Below, one piece after another: positions 1 through 11,003 of a DNA stretch of 64,000 nt; position 1 is the stretch's first letter, and each line of letters begins with the position of its first letter. The stretch is from Hormiphora californensis. Lineage: Eukaryota; Ctenophora; Tentaculata; Cydippida; Pleurobrachiidae. The DNA lies in the NCBI GenBank assembly GCA_020137815.1, contig CM035362.1, forward strand, positions 3,184,391 through 3,248,390, given 5' to 3'. The position numbers were made by a program, and so were the translations under genes. Below the pieces are notes generated by a model. The model saw only the letters and a list, made by a program, of their open reading frames with translations. It ran no database searches and was not told the DNA's origin.

Positions 1-3000
1 TACTGTTCCTGTGTAATGTAAAACTGTTCCGTCGAACTTAGTTGCTGTTCCTTTCTAATCTATACTGTTCCTGTGTAATATAAAACTGTTCCTTTCTAAT
101 TTGTACTGTTCCTCTGTAATGTAAAACTGTTCCGTCGAACTTAGTTGCTGTTCCTTTCTAATTTGTACTGTTCCTGTGTAATGTAAAACTGTTCCGTCGA
201 ACTTAGTTGCTGTTCCTTTCTAATTGGTACTGTTCCTGTGTAATGTAAAATTGTTCCGTCGAAATAAGTTGCTGTTCCATTCTTATCTGTACTGTTCCTG
301 TGTAATGTAAAACTGTTCCTTTCTAATTTGTACTGTTCCTGTGTAATTAAAAAGTGTTCCGTCGATCCTTGCTGTTCCAGTGCTGTTCCTTTCTAATTTG
401 TACTGTCCTGTGTTATGTAAAACTGTTTCTCGAACTTTTGCTGTCTCTACTTGTCGTTCTTGTAAGAAACTTTTTCCGACGTTCGCGACTAGTTGCTGCC
501 TTCTAATTGTACTGTTCCTATATATAACGTGTTCCTCGAACTTAGTTCTGTTCATTTCTAATTTGTACTGTTCCTGTGTATGTAAAATTGTTCCGTCGAA
601 ATAGTTGCTGTTCCATTCTTATCTGTACTGTTCCTGTGTAATAGTAAAAACTGTTTTCCTTTCTAATTGTACTGTTCCTGTGTAATAAAATGTTCCGTCG
701 ATCCTCTAGTGCTGTTCCTTCTAATTGTACTGTTCCTGTTGTAAACTGTTCTCGACTTAGCTGTTCTTTCTTTTACTGTTCTGTGTAATATAACGTGTTC
801 CGTCGAACTTAGTTTCTGCCTTTAATTTGTACTGTTCCTTTTAATCCTGGTTTTATTTGTACTGTTGTTATGTAAAAGTTTCCGTCGAACTTGTTGCTGT
901 CCTTTCTAACTGTACTGTTTGCTGTTAATGTAAACTGTTCCGTAATCTAAGCTGTTCCAGTGCTGTTCCTTCTAATTGTACTGTCCTGTGTAATGTAAAA
1001 ACTGTTCCGTCGAACTTAGTTGCGTTCTTTTAATTGTACTGTTCCTATGTAATAAAACTGTCCGTCGAACTAGTTGCTGTTCATTCTAATTGTACTGTTC
1101 TGTTAATGTAACTGTTCGTCAATGTTGCGTTCCTTTTCTATTGTACTGTTCTGTATAAATGTTCCTTCGCTTCGTTGCTGTTCTTTAATCTATACTGTTC
1201 TGTGTATTAAACTGTTCCTATTCTATTTGTACGTTCTCTGTATGTAAAACTGTTCGTCGAACTTAGTTGCTGTCTTTCTAATTGTACTGTTCCTGTGTAA
1301 TTAAAACGTGTTCGTCGAACTTAGGTTTGCTGTTCCTTAATTGTACTGTTCTGTTGTAATGTAAATTGTTCCGTCGAAATAGTTGCTGTTCCATTTTATT
1401 GTCTGTTTGTGTATGTATAAAACTGTCCTTTTAATTTGTACTGTTCCTGTGTAATTAAAAGTGTTCCGTCGATCCTTCGTTCCAGTGCTGTTCCTTTCTA
1501 ATTTGTACTGTTCCTGTGTTATGTAAAACTGTTTCGTCGAACTTAGTTGTGTTCTTTTCAAATTTTACTGTTCGTGTAATAAAACGTGTCCGTCGAACTA
1601 GTTTTCTTTCCTTCTAATTGACTGTTCCTTTGTCTATGAAATGTTCCTTTTAATTTGTACTGTCCTGGTTATGTAAAAGTGTTCCGTCGAACTATGTTGC
1701 GGTTCCTTTCTAATCTGTACTGTTCTGTGTAATGTAAAACTGTTCCGTTATCTAATTGCTTTCCAGTGCTGTTCTTTCTAATCTGTACTGTTCTGTGTAA
1801 TGTAAAACTGTTCGTCGAAACTTAGTTGCTGTTCCTTTCTAATCTGGTACTGTTCTATGTAATGTAAAAACTGTTCCGTCGAACTTAGTTGTGTTCCTTT
1901 TATTGGTACTGTTCTGGTAATGTAAAAACTGTTCGTCGAACTTAGTTTGTCTGTTCCTTTCTAATTTGTACTGTTCCTGTGTATGTAAAACTGTTCCGTC
2001 GAACTAGTTGCTGTTCCTTTCTATCTATACTGTTCCTGTGTATATAAAACTGTTCCTTTCTAATTTGTACTGTTCCCTGAATGTAAAACTGTTCCGTCCG
2101 AACTTAGTGCTGTTCCTTTCTAATTGTACTGTTCCTGTTAATGTAAAACTGTTCCGTCGAACTTAGTTGCTGTTCCTTTCTAATTGGTACTGTTCCTGTG
2201 TAAGGTAAAATTGTTCCGCGAAATAAGTTGCTTTCCATTCTTATCGTGTACTGTCCTGGTAATGTAAAACTGTTCCTTTCTAATTGTACTGTTTCCTGTG
2301 TAATTAAAAAAGTGTCCGTCGATCCTGCTGTTCCAGTGCTGTTCCTTTCTAATTTGTACTGTTCCTGTGTTATGTAAAACTGTGTTCGTCAACTTAGTTG
2401 CTGTTCTTTCAAATTTTACTGTTTCCTGTGTAATATAACGTGTTCCGTCGAACTTAGTTTCTGTTCCACTTCTAATTTTGTACGTTCCTTTCTGTAATAT
2501 GAACGTTCCTTTATTAACTTCTGTTATTGTAAAAGTGTTCCGTCGACTATGTGCTGTTCTTTCTAATCTGTACTGTTGCTGTTAATGTAAAGCTGTTCCG
2601 TTAATCTTATTGCTGTCCAGTGCTGTCCTTTCTAATCTGTACTGTGCCTGTGTATATGTAAAACTTTTTCCGTCGAACTTAGTTGCTGTGTCCTTCTAAT
2701 CTGTACTGTTCCTATGTAGTAAAACTGTCCGTCGATCTAGGGTTGCTGTTTCTTTCTAATTGTATTTCCTGTGTAATGTACTGTTCCGTCGAACTTGTGC
2801 GTTCCTTCTAAATTTTACGTTCTGTGTATGTAAAACTGTTCCGTCGAACTTAGTTGCTGTTCTGTTCTAATACTGCATAATAATGTCTGTGTATATAAAC
2901 TGTTCCTTGTTAATTGTACTGTTCCTCTTGTAATGTAAAACTGTTCCGTCGAACTGTAGTTCTCTGTCCTTTCTAATTTGTACTGTTCCTGTGTAATGTA

Positions 3001-3580
3001 AAACTGTGTCTCGTCGAACTTAGTTGCTGTTCCTTCTAATTGGTACTGTTCCTGTGTAATGTAAAACTGTTCCGTCGAACTTAGTTGCTGTTCCTTTCTA
3101 TTTGTACTGTTCCTGTGTAATGCAAACTGTTCCGTCGAACTAATTGTTTGCTGTTCCTTTCTAATCTGTACTGTGCTGTGTAATGTAAAACTGTCCGTTT
3201 AACTAATTGCTGTTCCAGTGCTGTTCCTTTCTAATTTGTACTGTTCCTGTGTAATGTAAAATTGTTCCGTCGAACTTAGTTGCTGTTCCTTTCTAATCTG
3301 TACTGTTCCTGTGTAATGTAAAACTGTTCCGTCGAACATAGTTGGTGTTCCTTTCTAATCTGTACTGTTCCTGTGTAATGTAAAACTGTTCCGTCGAACT
3401 AGTTGCTGTTCCTTTCTAATTTGTACTGTTCCTGTGTAATGTAAAAACTGTTCCGTCGAACTAGTTGCTGTTCCTTTCTAATTTGTACTGTTCCTGTGTA
3501 ATGTAAAACTGTTCCGTCGAACTTAGTTGCTGTTCCTTTCTAATCTGTACTGTTCCTGTGTAATATAAAAGCGTTCCGTC
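1..3580. repeat. ~62-bp satellite made of three 21-bp sub-units
   Basis: About 55-60 tandem units of roughly 62 bp. Each unit holds three diverged sub-units of about 21 bp that all begin CTGTTCC: one continues TTTCTAATTTGTA, one TGTGTAATGTAAAA, one GTCGAACTTAGTTG. The edges (1-350 and 3200-3570) are regular. The middle (400-3000) has very many 1-3 base losses, more like consensus errors in a collapsed repeat than natural decay. Open frames within it are by-products of the repeat and are not genes. The array stops abruptly at about 3578, where a CT-rich tract begins. Confidence 0.95.
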
Positions 3581-4068
3581 ACCCTCTCTCTATTATTTTG
3601 GTAAAATTATCTCTCTATCTCTATCTCTCTGTCCCTCCCTCTCGATAATACAATACTGTATGAGTCGAGTGCTGTAAATACACATATTTTGGGTGACAAG
3701 TCCCATGTTCACAGTAAACAGTTGTAGTACATGTTAATATTGTTCTTTTGTGTGAGATTTCGATTGGGAGTTCGCAAATATGCTTGTTGTTGCATACTGT
3801 TGTCTTCCTTTCTCTTTTACCATCTGTCAGGCCAATGCTCTGACCACAGTTCTCGCACGAGAATGGGTCAGGCAATGCTTTGACAGTTTACCATAGTCCA
3901 TATAAGTTCACTTGAATTTTGATTCATTTATCAGTGGTAATTGGCTATTAATAATAGCAGCCGTCAAGCATTAGAGTCTTATGTTGAGAGGAAGAGAGGC
4001 ATACCCATAAGAGAGAAAGATATTGAGTTTGTGTGCATCATGTTACCTACTGCAGCAGGTGTGGAGAG
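3580..4068. other. spacer with one short dispersed repeat
   Basis: CT-rich start, then AT-rich noncoding sequence. At 3824-3886 it carries a reversed copy of a dispersed element that also occurs near 37981, 39445 and 43906 (core GTCAGAGCATTGGCCTGAC). No gene is supported. Confidence 0.6.
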
Positions 4069-4095
4069 GGACAGAGAGAGAGAGGGATGTTAGAT

Positions 4096-4130
<35 letters not shown>

Positions 4131-4307
4131 AGACGAGAGAGAGAGAGAGGCGAGAGAGGAGGAGAGAGAGTAGAGAGAGAGAGACAGGAGAGAGAAGGGA
4201 GAGAGAGAGATAGAGAGTAGGGGAGAGAGGGAGAGGAGAGGAGGAGGGAGAGGGAGAGAGGAGAAGAAGGGAGAGGAGAGGTGACGAGAAGGAGAGAAAG
4301 CGAAGAG

Positions 4308-4388
<81 letters not shown>

Positions 4389-4460
4389 CGAGAGTGAGAG
4401 AGAGTGAGAAGAGAGAGAGGAGAGGAGAGAGAGAGAGAGAGAGAGAATGTGTGTGAGAGA

Positions 4461-4494
<34 letters not shown>

Positions 4495-4496
4495 AA
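4069..4496. repeat. imperfect (GA)n low-complexity tract
   Basis: About 430 bp of GA repeats interrupted by GG, C and T. Long serine/leucine-rich open frames on the minus strand arise only from the repeat. Confidence 0.95.
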
Positions 4497-4770
4497 CAGC
4501 AACTGGAAGATGAGATCATCATTTGAGTAGTGATCCAAGATTCCAAGAGGTATAGATCAGAGAAGTAGACAATTACAAGTCCGGAATGCTGGCTCCTACT
4601 ACTGCAAGGAGAGAGAGTGAGTCGTTGTGTGATGTTTCCCTCACTCTCAGTCAGTGGTTCACAAATGTATTATATGCTTGACATGTTCCTCGTCTGACTG
4701 TCAGCTCTGTCACAACGGAAATTCAGTACATTGGCCATTGGGGGACGGATAATTTCAGGAATAAACAAAG

Positions 4771-4776
4771 TATAAA
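4771..4776 (+). promoter_or_regulatory. TATA-like box upstream of 5S rRNA
   Basis: TATAAAGGGG lies 26-29 bases before the first base of the 5S gene. The same block keeps its spacing before the other 5S copies (for example 5547, 7021 and 8513). A TATA element near -28 upstream of 5S genes is known in some eukaryotes, so a role in Pol III initiation is a reasonable inference. Confidence 0.6.
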
Positions 4777-4799
4777 GGGGTTCGAAATTGTTGAATGTC

Positions 4800-4918
4800 G
4801 GATACGGCCATACTCGGTTGAATGCACCCGATCTCGTTCGATCTCGGAAGTTAAACAACCGCAGGCGGGTTAGTACTTGGATGGGTGACCGCCTGGGAAT
4901 CCCCGGTGCAGTATCCTT
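4800..4918 (+). rRNA. 5S ribosomal RNA, copy 1
   Basis: The sequence follows the eukaryotic 5S pattern closely: GGATACGGCCATAC at the 5' end, then CCCGATCTCGTTCGATCTCG, GAAGTTAAAC, and TTAGTACTTGGATGGGTGAC. The ends GGATACGGC and GCAGTATCC pair as helix I, which fixes the boundaries, and a T-run follows as Pol III terminator. One C is missing in the GCAGGCCGGG segment compared with the reverse-strand copies, probably a consensus error. Confidence 0.97.
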
Positions 4919-5125
4919 TTTGATTTTTTTTTCAAATTTTTAAAAGATCGGTCACCCATCTTTTTGGTGACTTTTTTGGGTCATTTTCACGTTAATTCCT
5001 ATGATCTGGAATGACAGCGAGAATCTCACAGAGAATCTCACAGATTTGCGAAGAGTTGCTGCAGAGCTGGTAGAGCTAGAGCTGACATGTGAGGGCTAGA
5101 GAGGCTCGCGATTGGCTTTGAAGAT

Positions 5126-5144
5126 CACGTGACAGGGTCACGTG
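5126..5144. promoter_or_regulatory. inverted CACGTG pair in the SL promoter region
   Basis: CACGTGACAGGGTCACGTG contains two E-box-like CACGTG motifs as an inverted repeat. It is kept in every unit, roughly 100 bases before the presumed SL start. Conservation through otherwise drifting spacer suggests a protein-binding site; the factor is unknown. Confidence 0.4.
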
Positions 5145-5164
5145 GTTCCGCTGCACTTAGCGTT

Positions 5165-5192
5165 TGGAATTATCCATATTTGGAAAGGCCAC
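5165..5192 (+). promoter_or_regulatory. candidate proximal sequence element for SL RNA
   Basis: The block around TCCATATTTGGAAAGG, followed by CCACCTACAC, is strongly conserved in all units and sits about 50-70 bases before the presumed SL start. That is where snRNA-type promoters carry their PSE. The assignment rests on position and conservation only. Confidence 0.35.
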
Positions 5193-5239
5193 CTACACGT
5201 GACTCGTGGCGTACTGGGGGATGGGAGGGAGGTCCGAGA

Positions 5240-5376
5240 CTCCATCAGCAGTTTCAAACTTTTCAACACTACTTTAAACAAATTAATTTGAGGTAAGCTG
5301 AGTTCTAGTGTTCAACTGGCTCTCTTCGGAGGCCGGTAACACTTCCTTTTGGTCTGCCTTCCCATCGGGAGGGCGA
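5240..5376 (+). ncRNA. spliced-leader (SL) RNA, copy 1
   Basis: The mini-exon ends ...AATTAATTTGAG at 5292 and is followed directly by a GTAAGC donor. AACACTA in the exon pairs perfectly with TAGTGTT downstream of the donor, giving the stem that encloses the splice site in SL RNAs. Stem II follows: ACTGGCTC, loop TCTTCG, GAG-CCGGT. Then a U-rich TTCCTTTTGG segment lies where an Sm site is expected. Stem III is a perfect 8-bp pair, GCCTTCCC and GGGAGGGC, around ATC. Exon, donor, stems and Sm-like site in this order are the hallmarks of an SL RNA. The 5' end is estimated from the start of strong conservation. This copy has GGAGGCCGG in stem II. Confidence 0.82.
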
Positions 5377-5572
5377 TAATAAATCGAAAACATTAAAGAG
5401 AAGATCGTGGGGTTCGTGTGCGTTGTGTGATTTCTCCTCCATCATCTCAGTCAGTGGTTCGTATAAAAATGTCTCTTTGCCGTGTTCTGAGTGTTTCCTT
5501 CCGGAAAATTGGTTCACATTGGGACGGGTAATTTGAATTGGAATAGTATAAAGGGGTGAATTGTTGAATGTC

Positions 5573-5690
5573 GGATACGGCCATACTCGGTTGAATGCAC
5601 CCGATCTCGTTCGATCTCGGAAGTTAAACACCGCAGGCCGGGTTAGTACTTGGAGGGTGACCGCCTGGGAATCCCCGGTGCAGTATCCTT
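5573..5690 (+). rRNA. 5S ribosomal RNA, copy 2
   Basis: Helix I ends and internal promoter segments are intact. Two short losses (AAACACCGC, and TTGGAGGGTG for TTGGATGGGTG) distinguish it from the reverse-strand consensus. It lies 773 bp after copy 1. Confidence 0.96.
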
Positions 5691-5969
5691 TTTGATTTTT
5701 TTTTTTAAATTGGTCATCAGTATTGGTGACTTTTTTGGTCATTTTCAAGTGATTACTATTCCTTCTCTGGAATCAGCGAGATCAAGAGAATCTCACAGAT
5801 TGTGAGTGCTGCTGCAGTAATAAGCTGGGGCTGACATGTGAGGCTAGAGAGCTTGCGATTGGCTTGAAGCACGTGACAGGGTCACGTGGTACGCTTTCTG
5901 GTTGAATTATTCCATATTGGAAAGGCACCTACACAGGACTCGTGCTACTGGGGGATGGGAGAGGTCCGA

Positions 5970-6106
5970 GACTCCATCAGCAGTTTCAAACTTTTCAACA
6001 CACTTTAAACAAATTAATTTGAGGTAAGCTGAGTTCTAGTGTTCAACTGGCTCTCTTCGGAGGCCGGTAACCCTTCCTTTGGTCTGCCTTCCCATCGGGA
6101 GGGCGA
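5970..6106 (+). ncRNA. spliced-leader RNA, copy 2
   Basis: Exon end at 6023 with a GTAAGC donor. The three stems are present and stem II has the GGAGGCCGG form, as in copy 1. The Sm-like segment reads CCCTTCCTTTGG, one T shorter than in most copies. Confidence 0.8.
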
Positions 6107-6304
6107 TAATAAATTGAAAATATAAAAGGAACGTCGTGGGGTCGTGTGTGTTGTGTGATTTCTCTCAGTCCATGACAGTCAGGTCATGTGGTTGAAAAAA
6201 TGTCTCTTGCAGTGTTCTGAGTGTTCCTTCCGGAAAAATGGTTTACACATTGGGGGACGGATAATTGAAAGGAATGTATAAAGGGGTTGAAATGTTTGAA
6301 TGTC

Positions 6305-6420
6305 GGATACGGCCATACTCGGTTGAATGCACCCGATCTCGTTCGATCTCGGAAGTTAAACAAGCAGGCGGGTTAGTACTTGGATGGGTGACCGCCTGGG
6401 AATCCCCGTGCAGTATCCTT
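6305..6420 (+). rRNA. 5S ribosomal RNA, copy 3
   Basis: A full 5S pattern with short losses at AAACAAGCAGGCGGG and at CCCCGTGCAG. Followed by a T-run. Confidence 0.95.
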
Positions 6421-6719
6421 TTTTTCAAATTTTTTTTAAATTGGTCAGTCAGTATTGGTGACTTTTTGGTCACTTTTCAAGTGAATTGACTGGTAGTCTT
6501 TTCCGATTCTTGGAAAGGTCAACTAAGAGAGAATCTCACCGATTTGGAGTGTGCTGCTGCAGCAGTATAGACTGCAGCTGACAGTGAGGCTAGAGAGCTG
6601 CGATGGCCTTGAAGCACAGTGACAGGGTCACGTGGTACGCTGCTTGCGTTGAATTATTCCATATTTGGAAAGGCCACCTACACGGGACTCGTGCTATGGG
6701 GGATGGGAGGAGGTCCGAG

Positions 6720-6853
6720 ACTCCATCAGCAGTTTCAAACTTTTCAACACTACTTTAAACAATAATTTGAGGTAAGCTGAGTTCTAGTGTCAAATGGCTC
6801 TCTTCGGAGCCGGTAACACTTCCTTTTGGTCTGCCTTCCCATCGGGAGGGCGA
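6720..6853 (+). ncRNA. spliced-leader RNA, copy 3
   Basis: Exon end at 6771 and donor GTAAGC. The exon tail reads AATAATTTGAG (short loss) and TAGTGTT is intact for stem I. Stem III is perfect. Confidence 0.78.
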
Positions 6854-7047
6854 TAATAAATTAAAATATAAAAAGAAGAACTCATGGTCGTGTGTGTTGT
6901 GTGATTTCTCTCATCTCAGTCGATCAGTCAGCATGTTTTATGTATAATGTCTCTTTGCAGTGTTTGAGTGTTCTTCACGGAAAATTGTACTTATGGGGGA
7001 CGGGTATTTGAAGAATAAAGTATAAAGGGGTTGGAATTGTGAATGTC

Positions 7048-7166
7048 GGATACGGCCATACTCGGTTGAATGCACCCGATCTCGTTCGATCTCGGAAGTT
7101 AAACAACCGCAGGCCGGGTTAGTACTTGGATGGGTGACCGCCTGGGAATCCCGGTGCAGTATTCTT
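7048..7166 (+). rRNA. 5S ribosomal RNA, copy 4
   Basis: The 3' strand of helix I reads GTATTC instead of GTATCC, so one terminal pair becomes G-U. One C is missing in AATCCCGG. Otherwise it matches the consensus. Confidence 0.95.
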
Positions 7167-7456
7167 TTTCAATTTTTTTTTAAATTGTCATTCAGTATTG
7201 GTGACTTTTGGTCACTTTTTCAGTGAATTGACATGATTTCCTATTTGGAAAGTCAACAGAGAGAGAATCTCACAGATTTGTGAGCTGCTGTGCTCGTGCA
7301 GTATAGCGGGCAGCTGAAATGTGAGGCTAGAGAGGCTTGCGATTGGCCTTGAAGTCACGTGACAGGGTCACGTGGTACGTTTTGAGTTGAATTATTCCAT
7401 ATTTGGAAAGGCACCTACACGGGATCGTGCTACTGGGGGATGGGAGGAGGTCCGAG

Positions 7457-7590
7457 ACTCCATCAGCAGTTTCAAACTTTTCAACACTACTTTAACAAAT
7501 TAATTTGAGGTAAGCTGAGTTCTATGTTCACTGGCTCTCTTCGGAGCCGGTAACACTTCCTTTTGGTCTGCCTTCCATCGGGAGGGCGAT
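7457..7590 (+). ncRNA. spliced-leader RNA, copy 4
   Basis: Exon end at 7509, donor GTAAGC. The stem I partner reads TATGTT (one G missing) and stem III lacks one C, so it may be a sequencing-degraded or variant copy. Confidence 0.72.
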
Positions 7591-7783
7591 AATAAATTGA
7601 AAACTTACAAAAACGGAAGTGCGGTCGTGGTTGTGTGTGATTTCTCTCATCTCAGTCCAGTGGTCATGTGGTTCTATAAAAAGTCTCTTTGCAGTGTTTG
7701 AGTGTTGTCCTTCGGAAAATGGATTTACCATTGGGGGACGGGTAATTGGAAAATAAGTATAAAGGGGTGAAATTGTTGATGTC

Positions 7784-7902
7784 GGATACGGCCATAATCG
7801 GTTGAATGCACCGATCTCGTTCGATCTCGGAAGTTAAACAACCGCAGGCCGGGTTAGTACTTGGATGGGTGACCGCCTGGGAATCCCCGGTGCAGTATCC
7901 TT
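7784..7902 (+). rRNA. 5S ribosomal RNA, copy 5
   Basis: Helix I ends are intact. It carries CCATAATCGG (C to A) and one missing C in GCACCGATCTC. Confidence 0.95.
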
Positions 7903-8199
7903 TTTTTCAAATTTTTTTGTAAATTGGTCAGTCAGTATTGGTGACTTTTGGTCACTTTTCAAGATGATTGATGGTAGTCTTTTAGTTCTCTTTGGAAGGT
8001 CAACTAGAGAGAGAATCTCACAGATTGTAGCTGCTGCTGCAGCAGGAATAAGCTGGGCAGCTGACATGTGAGGCTAGAGAGCTTGCGATTGGCTTTGAAG
8101 CACGTGACAGGGTCACGTGGTACTCTTGGTTGAAATTATTCCATATTTGGAAAGGACCTACACGGACTCGTGCTACTGGGGGATGGGAGGAGGTCCGAG

Positions 8200-8334
8200 A
8201 CTCCATCAGCAGTTTTAAACTTTTCAACACTACTTTAAACAAATTAATTTGAGGTAAGCTGAGTTCTAGTGTTCAACTGGCTCTTTCGGAGCCGGTAACA
8301 CTTTCTTTGGTCTGCCTTCCCATCGGGAGGGCGA
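8200..8334 (+). ncRNA. spliced-leader RNA, copy 5
   Basis: Exon end at 8253, donor GTAAGC. Stem I and stem III are perfect. The stem II loop is shortened to CTTTCGG and the Sm-like segment is TTTCTTTGG. Confidence 0.78.
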
Positions 8335-8540
8335 TAATAAATTGAAAACATTAACAAACGGAAAGTATGCGTGTCGTGTGTCGTTGTGTGATTTCTCTCT
8401 CTCAGTCGATGCGTCAGTCATGGTGGTTCGTATAAAAAGTCTCTTTGCAGTGTTCTGAGTTTCCTTCCGGAAAAATTGGTACACATTGGGGGACGGTAAT
8501 TTGAAGAATAAAGTATAAAGGGGTGGAATTGTTGAATGTC

Positions 8541-8657
8541 GGATACGGCATACTCGGTTGAATGCACCCGATCTCGTTCGATCCGGAAGTTAAACAACCG
8601 CAGGCCGGGTTAGTACTTGATGGGTGACCGCCTGGGAATCCCCGGTGCAGTATCCTT
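8541..8657 (+). rRNA. 5S ribosomal RNA, copy 6
   Basis: Three short losses (GGCATAC, CGATCCGG, ACTTGATGGG) on an otherwise standard 5S. The clustering of deletions supports poor consensus quality here. Confidence 0.94.
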
Positions 8658-8956
8658 TTTTTCAAATTTTTTTTTAAAATTGTCAGTCAGTACTTGGTGA
8701 CTTTTTTGGTCACTTTTCAAGATGAATTGACATGGTAGTCTTTCGTTCTCTTTGAAAGTCAACTAAGAGAGAATCTCACAGATTTGGAGTGCTGCTAGCA
8801 GCTAAGACTGGCAGCTGACATGTGAAGCTAGAGAGCTGGATTGGCCTTGAAGACACGTGACAGGGTCACGTGGTACGCTTCTGCGTTGAATTATCCATAT
8901 TTGGAAAGGCACCTACACGGGACTCGTGCGTACTGGGGGATGGGAGGAGGTCCGAG

Positions 8957-9091
8957 ACTCATCAGCAGTTTCAAACTTTTCAACACTACTTTAAACAAAT
9001 TAATTTGAGGTAAGCTGAGTTCTAGTGTTCAACTGGCTCTCTTCGGAGCCGGTAACACTTCCTTTTGGTCTGCCTTCCCATCGGGAGGGCG
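8957..9091 (+). ncRNA. spliced-leader RNA, copy 6
   Basis: Exon end at 9009, donor GTAAGC. All three stems and the TTCCTTTTGG segment are intact, making it one of the best plus-strand copies. Confidence 0.82.
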
Positions 9092-9286
9092 ATAATAAAT
9101 TGAAAATATAAAAGAAGTATGGGGTCGTGTGTGTTTTGTGATGTCTCTTCTCGACAGTCAGGTCATGTGTGTATAAAAATGTCTTCTTGACAGTGTCTGA
9201 GTGTTTCTTTCGGAAATTGGTTCACATTGGGGGACGGATAATTGAAATGGAATAGTATAAAAGGGTGTGAGAATGTTGTGAATGTC

Positions 9287-9403
9287 GGATACGGCCATAC
9301 TCGTTGAATGCACCCGATCTCGTTCGATCTCGGAAGTTAAACAACCGCAGGCCGGGTTAGTACTTGGATGGGTGACCGCCTGGGAATCCCCGGCAGTATC
9401 CTT
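9287..9403 (+). rRNA. 5S ribosomal RNA, copy 7
   Basis: Losses at ACTCGTTG and at CCCCGGCAGTATCC (TG missing). Helix I still pairs. Confidence 0.94.
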
Positions 9404-9701
9404 TTTTTATTTTTTTTTTTAAATTGGTTCAGTCATATGGGACTTTTTGGTGACTTTTTGTGATTGACATGGTAGTCTTTTCCGTTTCCTCTTGAAAGGG
9501 TCAATAGAGAGAATCTCACAGATTTGTGAGCTGTGCTGCAGAGTAATAGTGGGCAGCTGACATGTGGAGGCTAGAGAGCTTGCGATTGGCCTTGAAGCAC
9601 GTGACAGGGTCACGTGGTACGCTTTCTGGTTGAATTATTCCATATTTGGAAAGGCCACCTACACGGGACTCGTGCTACTGGGGGATGGGAGGAGGTCCGA
9701 G

Positions 9702-9836
9702 ACTCCATCAGCAGTTTCAAACTTTTCAACACTACTTTAAACAAATTAATTTGAGGTAAGCTGAGTTCTAGTGTTCAACTGGCTCTCTTCGGAGCCGGTA
9801 ACACTTCCTTTTGGTCTGCCTTCCATCGGGAGGGCG
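9702..9836 (+). ncRNA. spliced-leader RNA, copy 7
   Basis: Exon end at 9755, donor GTAAGC. Stems I and II and the Sm-like segment are intact; stem III lacks one C (CTTCCATCGGGAGG). Confidence 0.8.
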
Positions 9837-10036
9837 ATAATAAATTGAAAATATAAAAAAGAATGTCATGGTGTGTCCGTGTGTGATCTCTCAGTCTCAG
9901 TCCAGTCAGGTCATGTGGTTCGTATATAAAATGTCTCTTGCCGTGTTCTGAGTGTTCCTTCCGGAAATTGGTACAGCCATTGGGGGACGGGTAATTTGAA
10001 GATAAAAGTATAAAGGGGGTGAAATTGTTGAATGTC

Positions 10037-10154
10037 GGATACGGCCATACTCGGTTGAATGCACCGATCTCGTTCGATCTCGGAAGTTAAACAACCGCAG
10101 GCCGGTTAGTACTTGGATGGGTGACCGCCTGGGAATCCCCGGTGCAGTATCCTT
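10037..10154 (+). rRNA. 5S ribosomal RNA, copy 8 (last plus-strand copy)
   Basis: Helix I ends are intact, with single losses in GCACCGATCTC and GGCCGGTTAG. The unit after it stays homologous only to about 10330, then breaks into unrelated sequence before the reversed copies begin, so no SL gene follows. Confidence 0.95.
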
Positions 10155-10329
10155 TTTTTTCAATTTTTTTTGTAAATTGGTCAGTCAGTATTGGTGACTT
10201 TTGGTCACTTTTCAAAATGAATGACATGGTAGTCTTTCCGTTTCCTCTTTGGAATCAGCAGATAGAGGGAGAGAATCTCACAGATTGTGAGCTGCTGCTG
10301 CTGCGCAGTAATAGTCGGGCAGCTGCTCG

Positions 10330-10462
10330 TGAGAGCCTAGAGAGCTGGTTTCTAGCGAACAGCTCTTGTCAGCGCCACACAATTTTGGTAATTAGAAATC
10401 ACGTGACATGCTCATACAATATTAAATATGTACCACGTTTTTAGGTGACGACAAAGTACTAT
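10330..10462. other. inversion junction in the array
   Basis: A non-array segment lies between the broken plus-strand unit and the first reversed unit, which starts at about 10463 with ACTACCAATACTGACTGACC. The two halves of the array therefore converge here. Confidence 0.7.
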
Positions 10463-10515
10463 TTTATCTACTACTACCAATACTGACTGACCAATTTACA
10501 AAAAAATTTGAAAAA

Positions 10516-10635
10516 AAGGATACTGCACCGGGGATTCCCAGGCGGTCACCCATCCAAGTACTAACCCGGCCTGCGGTTGTTTAACTTCCGAGATCGAACG
10601 AGATCGGGTGCATTCAACCGAGTATGGCCGTATCC
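10516..10635 (-). rRNA. 5S ribosomal RNA, copy 9 (reverse)
   Basis: Reverse complement of the array 5S with no losses. It is identical to copy 10 over the whole gene and serves, with it, as the best consensus in the window. Confidence 0.97.
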
Positions 10636-10866
10636 GACATTCAACAATTTCACACCCCTTTATACCTATATTCCAATCTTCAAATTACCCGTCCCCCAAT
10701 TGTGTACACCCAAATTTTCCGGAAGGAAACACTCAGAACACTGCAAAGAGACATTTTTATAATACGAACCACCATGACCTGACTGTCGACTGAGACTGAG
10801 AGAAATCACACACGACACACACGGACCGGCCATGACGGTTCTATTTTACTATTTTCAATTTATTAT

Positions 10867-11003
10867 CGCCCTCCCGATGGGAAGGCAGACCAAAAGGAAG
10901 TGTTACCGGTCTCCGAAGAGAGCCAGTTGAACACTAGAACTCAGCTTACCTCAAATTAATTTGTTTAAAGTAGTGTTGAAAAGTTTGAAACTGCTGATGG
11001 AGT
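10867..11003 (-). ncRNA. spliced-leader RNA, copy 8 (reverse)
   Basis: On the minus strand the exon ends at 10950 with donor GTAAGC at 10949-10944. Stem I (AACACTA with TAGTGTT) and stem III are perfect. Stem II reads GGAGACCGG, with one extra A compared with copies 3-7. The surrounding unit is free of the deletions common in plus-strand units. It lies between 5S copies 10 and 9 in the same 5S-then-SL order. Confidence 0.83.

Noticed and set aside
283-2392. Frames within the satellite
   Set aside because: Repeat by-products that change with each small indel; no start context or conservation.
4043-4546. Long Ser/Leu-rich frames in the GA tract
   Set aside because: They follow from the GA dinucleotide repeat in any frame; the same happens at 15618-15872, 16928-17188, 29113-29390, 36330-36512 and 49072-49416.
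5240-5376. Reading the second array gene as U-type snRNA rather than SL RNA
   Set aside because: No U1, U2, U4, U5 or U6 core motifs; the donor after a conserved mini-exon and the stem around it fit SL RNA better.
4670-10793. Repeated frames over 5S genes (for example ...FNFRDRTRSGAFNRVWPYPTF)
   Set aside because: They are antisense or alternate-frame readings of 5S rRNA and its spacer.
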